Position numbers and translations under genes: made by a program. A stretch of DNA of 33,272 bases from the NCBI RefSeq assembly GCF_937976295.1, contig NZ_CALJRY010000158.1, positions 1-33,272 of the forward strand, given 5' to 3'. The notes beneath the pieces are model-generated. The model was given only the letters and a program-made list of their open reading frames with translations, made no database searches and was not told the origin of the DNA. Shown piece after piece: positions 1 through 6,155 of this stretch; position 1 is the stretch's first letter; every line of letters begins with the position of its first letter. The stretch is from an uncultured Rothia sp. (GTDB lineage Bacteria; Actinomycetota; Actinomycetes; Actinomycetales; Micrococcaceae).

Positions 1-170
1 CTGGTGCTCGCCTCGTGAAAAGTGGCAGATGGTCCGAGGTGGAGCACGTCATGGACGCAATTCACCGCAAGTATTCGCAGGAAAGCCTCAAACCAGCCTC
101 CGGAGTCACCGCGCCCGAGAAGAATATCGAAGAGAAGAATATCGAAGAAAAGAGCCACAACGAGGAATAG
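1..170 (+). CDS. dinB: DNA polymerase IV (DinB), C-terminal end only
   Basis: An open frame enters from the left edge (codons start at base 3) and ends at TAG 168-170, giving the last 55 or so residues. They read GARLVKSGRWSEVEHVMDAI and then a K-Y-S-x5-L-K-P-A-S stretch. The W-x-E-V-E...D-x-I...L-x-P-A-S pattern resembles the little-finger C terminus of Y-family translesion polymerases. In Micrococcaceae dinB sits just upstream of a DUF3040 gene and mraZ, which agrees with what follows here. The end of the protein is a charged tail with a duplicated E-K-N-I-E block. The catalytic palm is outside the window, so the call rests on a short C-terminal similarity and on gene order. Confidence 0.55.
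   Translation, partial: GARLVKSGRWSEVEHVMDAIHRKYSQESLKPASGVTAPEKNIEEKNIEEKSHNEE
117..146 (+). repeat. 15-bp perfect tandem duplication in the dinB 3' end
   Basis: GAGAAGAATATCGAA occurs twice back to back (117-131 and 132-146), followed by a partial third GAAAAG. It encodes E-K-N-I-E twice near the C terminus of the truncated gene. The unit is a multiple of three, so the frame is kept. Confidence 0.9.
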
Positions 171-440
171 CTGAGGGGCAACAACTAGGGGCTGATACAG
201 CTTAATCAGCGGCTATATCGCAGCCGGTTACTCGCAAAATGCGGGCGAGGAACGCCTCCGCGGAAAGCGGAAGAAAGACATAAAGAGCTTCTGACCGAAA
301 AAGAATGCGCCAACCCCGCTCGGCGCGGTACGATGGGAAATATACGACCGGAAGAAGCGCTCACCGCGCCAGCTGATACACTAGCTAACCCGGTTGATAC
401 CGACGTCATCTTGAGCAGAGACACCTCAAAGGAGAAAACG

Positions 441-842
441 ATGGCACTGTCCGAGCGTGAACAGAAGGTTCTGGACCAGCTCGAAGAACTCATGAGCAAT
501 GAGGATCCGCACTTTGCCTCCTCCATGTCTTCAACCGGCAATACCGCGCCGGTCTTTAGTGCTCGCCACTTGGTGCTCGGTATTCTCTTCGTTCTCATCG
601 GCCTGGGCATCATTATTGGTGCGGTCGCATCTAACATGATTTGGCTGGGAGTATTCGGCTTCCTCTTCGCGGCCGGTGGCGTGTACTTCGCAACCACCAG
701 CAAGAAAACCCCGGTAGATTCCTTCCTCGGCGGTAAGGCAGAAGGTGCAGCTCGCGTGCGTCAGCGCGAGCAGAAGGAACGGTCTTCCTTCATGAACCGC
801 CTGGAGAACCGCTGGGACGAGCGTAATAACGGCCAGTTCTAA
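441..842 (+). CDS. DUF3040 family small membrane protein
   Basis: A 133-residue protein. ATG 441 is chosen because AAGGAG (429-434) lies 6 bases upstream and because the family begins with an M-x-L-S-E-x-E-Q-x-x-L motif, here MALSEREQKVLDQLEELM. An in-frame ATG at 333 would add 36 residues with no family similarity. After an N-terminal helix there are two hydrophobic segments at about residues 43-63 and 66-86, then a charged, Arg-rich cytoplasmic tail to residue 133. DUF3040 proteins are widespread in actinobacteria and are often encoded directly upstream of mraZ; their function is not established. The 270-base gap before it (171-440) holds a TACACT at 377-382 that could be a -10 element, but no convincing -35. 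A strong terminator follows at 979-1013, so this gene is probably not co-transcribed with mraZ. Confidence 0.85.
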   Translation: MALSEREQKVLDQLEELMSNEDPHFASSMSSTGNTAPVFSARHLVLGILFVLIGLGIIIGAVASNMIWLGVFGFLFAAGGVYFATTSKKTPVDSFLGGKAEGAARVRQREQKERSSFMNRLENRWDERNNGQF

Positions 843-892
843 AGCATTCCACAGCTGTAAAAGCATTCAGAGCGCAGTTCTAAAACATTCAG
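834..892 (+). repeat. Degenerate triplication spanning the DUF3040 stop codon
   Basis: Copies of a C-A-G-Y-T-x-TAAA-x-CATTC block start at the stop codon: TAAAGCATTC at 840-849, TAAAAGCATTC at 858-868 and TAAAACATTC at 881-890. The first and third also share the preceding CAGTTC. The spacing between copies is 19 and 22 bp. Each copy contains a TAA. Confidence 0.7.
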
Positions 893-978
893 GGTACAGA
901 AGCTTCGCGGCTCAGCTCTTAGGGCTGACACCCGATGCGTGATACCCGGTGTGAACATCTCAAAACTCAAGACTGATC

Positions 979-1013
979 AAGCGGAGGTAAGAATTCTCTT
1001 ACCTCCGCTTTTT
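979..1013 (+). terminator. Rho-independent terminator after DUF3040
   Basis: A perfect 14-bp stem (979-992 with 997-1010, AAGCGGAGGTAAGA and its complement), a 4-base ATTC loop, and a T tract at 1009-1013. It separates DUF3040 from the dcw cluster. Confidence 0.88.
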
Positions 1014-1234
1014 CTATGCCCGAAATCGTGAGAAGAACTAGTGAGAGATGGAAGTACTAGAGGCTGGTAGGCGGAACACGCCAAACCCCGTCATTGAGTC
1101 CTCATTGAGTCAGGGCATGGCAAACATGATGAGGGAAGCACACTGAGCGCACACGGCCGAAGCTGTGTAGAAGCTGTGCGCCAGCGTTAAAAATGCAGAA
1201 GAGAGCATAAAAACACTAAAAGATACTCTGCCGG

Positions 1235-1269
1235 GTGGGGTAGGTGGTGGAAAGTGGGGTAAAGTGGAG
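1235..1269 (+). promoter_or_regulatory. Phased GTGG repeats, probable MraZ operator
   Basis: GTGG occurs at 1235, 1244, 1254 and 1264, that is every 9-10 bp, one helical turn apart. The last two form AAAGTGG-N3-AAAGTGG (1251-1267), which matches the AAAGTGK-N3 repeat reported for MraZ of mollicutes. GTGGGG also fits the TGGGN-N5 direct repeats bound by E. coli MraZ. It lies about 155 bp upstream of the mraZ start, so autoregulation of the cluster is the natural reading. Confidence 0.7.
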
Positions 1270-1422
1270 AGGAAAGCTGAAAGTCAGTCCTATCGCCGTG
1301 CCCTCAAACAAGCGGCGGAGGCGCCGGCCCGGCACACCCGCCCCCGCACCTCCAGGATTCGTGGAGCACCCCCGCTCCCGCGGACTTCAGCACAAACGGC
1401 ACACATCGGGGAGGTGAAGTGA

Positions 1423-1854
1423 ATGTTCCTAGGTACCTACTCACCACGAATGGACGCCAAAGGACGCATCATCCTTCCCGCCAAATTCCGTGAGGAACTC
1501 TCTGCAGGCCTCGTTCTGACCCGCGGTCAAGAACGATGCCTGTACGTTTTCCCCGCCGCAGAATTTGAACGCATCCATGAACGGATGCGCACCGCGCCCC
1601 TGCCGGGACGAGCCGCCCGAGACTTCCTGCGAGTCTTCCTCTCAGGAGCCTCAGACGAACTACCCGACAAGCAGGGACGCATCACCATCCCGCCGATACT
1701 GCGCCAGTACGCAGGACTGACCGACAACCTCGTCGTCATCGGATCCGGAACCCGCGCAGAAATCTGGGATGCCGCAGCTTGGGAGGAATACCTCGCCCGC
1801 ACCGAAGCTGAATTCGCTGCCCTCGATGAGGACCCGTTCAGCCCGCTGCTCTAA
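1423..1854 (+). CDS. mraZ: Transcriptional regulator MraZ
   Basis: A 143-residue protein, the usual length for the family. It has two SpoVT-AbrB-like DNA-binding halves: residues about 5-47 with G-T-Y-x-P-R-M-D-A-K-G-R-I-I-L-P-A-K-F-R, and about 77-120 with D-K-Q-G-R-I-T-I-P. MraZ forms ring-shaped oligomers that bind direct repeats in front of the dcw operon and control it, including its own gene. The start ATG 1423 has GGGGAGGTG at 1408-1416, a near-perfect ribosome site. It is the first gene of the cluster and is separated from rsmH by 100 bp with no obvious terminator, so the two are probably co-transcribed. Its likely binding site is seen upstream at 1235-1269. Confidence 0.96.
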   Translation: MFLGTYSPRMDAKGRIILPAKFREELSAGLVLTRGQERCLYVFPAAEFERIHERMRTAPLPGRAARDFLRVFLSGASDELPDKQGRITIPPILRQYAGLTDNLVVIGSGTRAEIWDAAAWEEYLARTEAEFAALDEDPFSPLL

Positions 1855-1954
1855 ACGGCATCCCGCCGACGCGACGGCTACCGCCCGGCATCTCTAGCAC
1901 CCGCACCACTCTTCCGTAAGCCTTCCCGCAGGACAAACTCTCACAGGAGCACCC

Positions 1955-3019
1955 ATGAGCGTAGAACACGCCCCCGAAACCGGTACGACCGCCTCCGGCG
2001 CTGCCGTCAAGGTTGCCGGCGCATCCATTGAGAACCTTTCCCAGCGTGAAGCCAGCGAACGCCACGTGCCCGTCATGCTGGACCGCTGCATTAACCTGCT
2101 GGCACCCGGCATTGAACGCGCCGTCGAGGAGCGCGGTACCGCCTACGTTATTGACGGCACCCTCGGTATGGGCGGCCACTCCGAGGCGCTGCTCGAACGC
2201 TTCGAAAACCTTGTGCTGATTGGCATTGACCGCGACCTGCAGGCGCACGCCATCGCCGGTGAGCGCCTGGCACGCTTCGGTGACCGCTTCGTACCCGTCC
2301 ACGCCGTCTACGACGAAATTGACCGCGCCATGGAAACCGCCGGCGTGCAGGGCATTGACGGAATCCTGATGGACCTGGGCGTCTCCTCCATGCAGTTGGA
2401 CGAACGCACCCGCGGTTTCGCATACTCCTACGACGCGCCGCTGGACATGCGCATGAACTCCGAAGACGAGCTCACCGCCCGCATCGTCGTCAACGAATAC
2501 AGTGAAGACCAGCTGCGCCGCATTATCCGCAACTGGGGCGAAGAGAAATTCGCATCGCGTATCGCCCGTGCCATCTGCACCGCCCGCGCCAACGCGCCCC
2601 TGGAAACCACCGGTGAGCTCGTGCGCATTATCCAGAAGGCGGTGCCCGTCGCCGCGCAGCGCACCGGCGGCCACCCCGCCAAGCGCACCTTCCAGGCGTT
2701 GCGAATCGAGGTGAACCACGAGCTTGAAGCCCTCGAACGCGCCGTACCGGCAGCCCTGGAGGCGCTCAATCTCGGCGGCCGATTCGTCGCCATGAGCTAC
2801 CACAGCCTCGAAGACAAAATCGTCAAGAGGGCACTGACCGCAGAGGCAACCTCCAAGGCACCCAAGGGCTTCCCGGTAGAGCTTGAAGAGCACAAGCCCA
2901 CCGTCAAAATCATTACCCGCGGCGCCGAACCGCCTACCGACGAGGAAATCGAACAGAACTCCCGCGCCGCCAGCGCCAAGCTGCGCGCCGCCGAGAAGAT
3001 CCGCATCCCCGCCAACTAG
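1955..3019 (+). CDS. rsmH: 16S rRNA (cytosine1402-N4)-methyltransferase RsmH (MraW)
   Basis: A 354-residue SAM-dependent methyltransferase that modifies the N4 position of C1402 in 16S rRNA, in the decoding centre. The SAM-binding signature D-G-T-L-G-M-G-G-H-S-E is at residues 67-77, followed by G-I-D-R-D at the end of strand 2. The family block M-D-L-G-V-S-S-M-Q-L-D starts at residue 139, with the R-G-F-x-Y...D-M-R-M stretch after it, and Y-H-S-L-E-D-K-I-V-K lies at 282-291. The N-terminal 35 residues before R-H-V-P-V-M-L are an unconserved extension. ATG 1955 follows AGGAG (1945-1949). It is the second gene of the dcw cluster and lies 20 bp before ftsL. Confidence 0.97.
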   Translation: MSVEHAPETGTTASGAAVKVAGASIENLSQREASERHVPVMLDRCINLLAPGIERAVEERGTAYVIDGTLGMGGHSEALLERFENLVLIGIDRDLQAHAIAGERLARFGDRFVPVHAVYDEIDRAMETAGVQGIDGILMDLGVSSMQLDERTRGFAYSYDAPLDMRMNSEDELTARIVVNEYSEDQLRRIIRNWGEEKFASRIARAICTARANAPLETTGELVRIIQKAVPVAAQRTGGHPAKRTFQALRIEVNHELEALERAVPAALEALNLGGRFVAMSYHSLEDKIVKRALTAEATSKAPKGFPVELEEHKPTVKIITRGAEPPTDEEIEQNSRAASAKLRAAEKIRIPAN

Positions 3020-3039
3020 AAGACAGAAAGCGAAGAAAA

Positions 3040-4059
3040 GTGAGCACCCAGCACGCATCCCAGCGCCCCACCCGCACCCAGGGCGCCCCGCGGAGTCGAC
3101 GCGCCGGTTCCTCGCGCCCTGCCGCCGGTACCCCCGGCGCCGTTGGCTCTACCCGCGCATCCTCTACTGGCTCTACTGGCTCTACTGGCGGCGCTACCGG
3201 GGCGAGCCGCGCCTCCACCCGAGCCCACTCCGGCCGCACCCGCACCGCGCGTCTGGAGCCGGTCACCGCCTCCCAGTCGGTGGTCCGCCCCGCCAGCACC
3301 GCTGCTTCACACGGCGGTAAGCGCACCTCGACGAACGCGAGCCGCGTGCCCTCGAGCGTTCGTGCGGCAGCCCGTACCGAAGAGGCCCGAGAAGAGAAGC
3401 CTAAGTCGCGTCACCCGCTCTCGACGGTGCGTCGCCGAGCACGCAAGCTCAGCCCGCCCACCATGCTCGCCGTCTTTGCAGCGATCCCGCTGACCCTGAT
3501 CTTTATTTTGTTGCTCAACGTGCTGATTGTGACCCGCCAGTACGACATGGTGGATTTGCGCGCGCAGGAGCAGCAGCTCTTGCAAGAAAACCAGGCGCTG
3601 CAGCAGGAGATTGGCTTCAAGGAAGCCCCACAGGTTTTGGCGATACGCGCCAGTACCCTGGGCATGTTTGTGAGCTCTTCGCAGGCGACACTGAACATGC
3701 AAACTTCCACGATTGAAGGCACCCCCGCCCCGGTGGCAAGCCCGACCGGTGTTGAGGGAAGCAAACAGGAGAACCTGATTGCGCCTCCGGCAGCGGGTTC
3801 GGATGAAAGCTACGCCAAGAGCATCGTGGAGGCGGACAAGGCTGTCCAACAGCGCCACAGCCAGGCGAGCGCTTCGGCTACGGCATCTGCAAGCGCCTCG
3901 GCAAGCCCCACTCAGCAAGCTAACCCCTCCCAGCAGGCTAACCCTGCACCGGCGAATAGCGCACCTGCTAGCGCGACTGCTTCCGCCGCACCGAGTGCCG
4001 CTCAGCAGCCCGCAGCAAGTCCTACCGCTAGCCCCGCGGTAAGCCAGGCTGCACGATAA
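3040..4059 (+). CDS. ftsL: FtsL-like bitopic division protein with long disordered ends
   Basis: A 339-residue protein in the usual ftsL position between rsmH and ftsI. Residues 1-141 are a basic, Ser/Thr/Ala/Arg-rich cytoplasmic region with no visible domain, including three G-S-T units. One membrane segment spans about 142-165 (M-L-A-V-F-A-A-I-P-L...V-L-I-V-T). A short Leu/Gln/Glu-rich coiled coil follows (about 168-195), then the R-A-S-T-L-G-M block typical of FtsL. From about residue 215 to the end it is Ala/Ser/Pro/Gln-rich and probably unstructured outside the cell. FtsL pairs with a FtsB/DivIC partner and FtsQ to switch on FtsWI. The start is GTG 3040 with only a weak purine stretch (AGAAAG) upstream, so it is not certain. 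Sequence identity in this family is low; the call rests on topology and position. Confidence 0.8.
   Translation: MSTQHASQRPTRTQGAPRSRRAGSSRPAAGTPGAVGSTRASSTGSTGSTGGATGASRASTRAHSGRTRTARLEPVTASQSVVRPASTAASHGGKRTSTNASRVPSSVRAAARTEEAREEKPKSRHPLSTVRRRARKLSPPTMLAVFAAIPLTLIFILLLNVLIVTRQYDMVDLRAQEQQLLQENQALQQEIGFKEAPQVLAIRASTLGMFVSSSQATLNMQTSTIEGTPAPVASPTGVEGSKQENLIAPPAAGSDESYAKSIVEADKAVQQRHSQASASATASASASASPTQQANPSQQANPAPANSAPASATASAAPSAAQQPAASPTASPAVSQAAR
3163..3189 (+). repeat. Three perfect 9-bp repeats inside ftsL
   Basis: TCTACTGGC is repeated at 3163, 3172 and 3181, encoding S-T-G three times in the cytoplasmic tail. It is a likely slippage site for in-frame length change. Confidence 0.9.
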
Positions 4060-4065
4060 ACAATA

Positions 4066-4099
4066 TTGACCGCAGGATGCACAGCATCACCGATAGACT
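4066..4099 (+). promoter_or_regulatory. Possible ftsI promoter, TTGACCGC-N20-TAGACT
   Basis: TTGACC at 4066-4071 and TAGACT at 4094-4099 are separated by 22 bases, longer than the normal 16-19. The same arrangement, including the GC after TTGACC, occurs in front of sepF (22393-22426). The role is inferred. Confidence 0.3.
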
Positions 4100-4121
4100 A
4101 GACCAGCGAAAGGACCACCGC

Positions 4122-5987
4122 ATGAGCTCCGACGCGCGTAAGAACGCGAACGAATCGGCATCCGGTCAGCCGAATCTGACCCGCCGTGGCTTTGTCGCAG
4201 GTGCCGCTGCCACCTGCGCTCTGGGCGTCATCGGTGCGAACCTGTTTATCCGCCAGGGCTTTGACCCCGGTGCGGTGGCGAATGCGTCCCGTCAGAAGCG
4301 TCTGCGTTCGCAGGTTCTTCCGGCTGTGCGCGGTCAGATTCTCGACATCAACGGCAATGTCATGGCGCGTACTGTGCAGCGTTATAACCTGACTGCTGAC
4401 CAGAGTGCCGTAGCGACCTTCAAGCGTTACAACGAGGATCGCACCCAGAAGGTTGAGGTCACCCCCAACCAGCTGGTGTACGAGATGGTCGATATTCTCA
4501 AGACCGTTGACCCGGGCATTACCGACGAGTTCATCAAGTCCAAGCTGGACGGCACCTCAAAGTACTCGGTAATCAAGGCAAATATCACCCCGGAAATTTT
4601 CAATAAGATTGATGCCCTGGGTGCGCCCTTCATCTACGGTGAGGCGTTCTCTCAGCGCCTGTACCCCAACGGTAGTGTGGGCGGTTCCGTGGTCGGTAAG
4701 TACAACATTGTTGAAGAGGCAGACGGCAACGGTACGGGCGGTACGGTGTCCCGTAACTACTCCGTGGGCATTGAGCGTGTCTTCGAGAAGGAGCTTGCCG
4801 GTACCCCCGGTGAGCGCACCTACGAGATTAGTGCTGATGGTGTGCGTATCCCGGTGGCGAAGGAAGAGCAGCGCCTGGCGGTGGACGGTAAGAATATTCG
4901 CCTGACCATTAACCGTGACGTGCAGTATTTTGCGCAACAGGTGGTGCGTGCCCGCGCTGAGGAGCTGAAGGCTGAGTGGTGTACCGCCATCGTTATGGAT
5001 GTGCGTGACGGCTCCATTTTGGCTCTTGCTGATTCCTCCACGATGGACCCGGGCGCGGCAACCATTGAGGACGCGGCGGACATGACCCCGCGCGCTATTT
5101 CGCAGAGTGTGGAGCCCGGCTCGACCGTGAAGATGCTGACTTCTTCGGCGCTGATTGAGCAGGGTCTGACCACCCCGACTAGCGTGTATGACGTGCCCGC
5201 GACCCTCACGATTGACGGCCAGACCTTCAAGGACGCGTTTGAGCACGCGGCGCAGCGGCGTACTTTCTCGGGCATTATTACTGATTCGATGAACACCGGT
5301 ACGGTGCTGGTCGGTCAGAAGCTCAGCAAGGAAGAGCGCTACAACTGGTTGAAGAAGTACGGCGTCGGCGAGTTTACCGGCATTGAGCTGACCGGTGAGG
5401 AGCAGGGTATAATCGCTGATTGGCGTGATTGGGATGGCCGTCAGCAGTACACTGTGCTGTTCGGTCAGGGTGTTGCGCAGACTCCGCTGCAGACCGCCAT
5501 GATTTTCCAGGCGCTGGGCAATAAGGGCGTTCGTCTGAAGCCGCGCATTGTGGACGCGATCATTGACGCCGACGGTACCGAACATAAGCGTGCCGTAGAG
5601 CCTGGCGAACGCATGGTCAGCGAGGAGACTGCCGCTTCCTGCCTGACTCTCATGGAGAATGTGGTGGAGCAAGGCCACGCCCGTCCGGCGAAGGTGACCG
5701 GCTACCGCGTGGGCGGTAAGACCGGTACTGCGGAAACTCCGAGTGAGAAGGGCGGCTACGACGGCAACACGACGTCCTTTATTGGTGTGGCGCCGATTGA
5801 GAACCCGCAGTTCTTGGTGGCGGTGACCATGCAACGTCCCGAAGGTAGCGTGGGTACGAACGGTACGACGGCTGAGTTCTCCAAGATTATGGAGAGGACC
5901 CTGCACACCTATAACGTGCCGCTTTCTACCGGTGAGCCGGAGTTGATTCCGATTTTTGCTGAGGATAGCTCCAATAAGACGAACTAA
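4122..5987 (+). CDS. ftsI: Septal class B penicillin-binding protein FtsI (PBP3-type transpeptidase)
   Basis: A 621-residue D,D-transpeptidase that cross-links septal peptidoglycan as partner of FtsW. ATG 4122 is chosen because GAAAGGA (about 4108-4114) sits before it; an in-frame ATG at 4077 lacks a site. A short cytoplasmic N terminus leads to one hydrophobic segment (about residues 25-45), then the PBP dimerisation region beginning R-G-Q-I-L-D. The three active-site motifs are present: S-T-V-K at residues 334-337 (nucleophile Ser334), S-M-N at 389-391, and K-T-G at 533-535. No PASTA domain follows. The membrane anchor is preceded by L-T-R-R-G-F-V-A-G, which looks like a twin-arginine motif and is unusual for FtsI. 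It has a 62-bp gap after ftsL with a possible own promoter. Confidence 0.96.
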   Translation: MSSDARKNANESASGQPNLTRRGFVAGAAATCALGVIGANLFIRQGFDPGAVANASRQKRLRSQVLPAVRGQILDINGNVMARTVQRYNLTADQSAVATFKRYNEDRTQKVEVTPNQLVYEMVDILKTVDPGITDEFIKSKLDGTSKYSVIKANITPEIFNKIDALGAPFIYGEAFSQRLYPNGSVGGSVVGKYNIVEEADGNGTGGTVSRNYSVGIERVFEKELAGTPGERTYEISADGVRIPVAKEEQRLAVDGKNIRLTINRDVQYFAQQVVRARAEELKAEWCTAIVMDVRDGSILALADSSTMDPGAATIEDAADMTPRAISQSVEPGSTVKMLTSSALIEQGLTTPTSVYDVPATLTIDGQTFKDAFEHAAQRRTFSGIITDSMNTGTVLVGQKLSKEERYNWLKKYGVGEFTGIELTGEEQGIIADWRDWDGRQQYTVLFGQGVAQTPLQTAMIFQALGNKGVRLKPRIVDAIIDADGTEHKRAVEPGERMVSEETAASCLTLMENVVEQGHARPAKVTGYRVGGKTGTAETPSEKGGYDGNTTSFIGVAPIENPQFLVAVTMQRPEGSVGTNGTTAEFSKIMERTLHTYNVPLSTGEPELIPIFAEDSSNKTN

Positions 5988-6155
5988 AGGCAGGTGGGGG
6001 ATAGGTACCCGGCGACTGATTCGTGATGAAGAAGCTCTGATACTGAACACCTGTCGAAGCCTAAAGCCCGTAGAATATTGAATGACCCTGTGTGCCTTGA
6101 GCGCATTGACCATACAGAGCTCACCGCTTCGGACAGCGGGGAGGAAAGAAGGACG

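Larger units (their letters stand above)
843..1422 (+). other. 580-bp intergenic region before mraZ
   Basis: No credible gene is visible. From left to right it contains the stop-codon duplications of DUF3040, a terminator (979-1013), two small tandem repeats of 11-bp period (TCATTGAGTC at 1091 and 1102; GAAGCTGTG at 1159 and 1170), an A-rich stretch (1206-1227) with TACTCT at 1224-1229 as a possible -10 hexamer, the phased GTGG repeats (1235-1269), and a GC-rich leader of about 150 bases ending in the mraZ ribosome site GGGGAGGTG (1408-1416). I found no good -35 for a promoter. Confidence 0.6.

Noticed and set aside
333..440. N-terminal extension of the DUF3040 gene from ATG 333
   Set aside because: The added residues are not family-like and the good AAGGAG site is in front of ATG 441.
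3163..3189. CRISPR-like short repeats in ftsL
   Set aside because: They are contiguous 9-bp codon repeats encoding S-T-G, with no spacers. No CRISPR array exists in the window.
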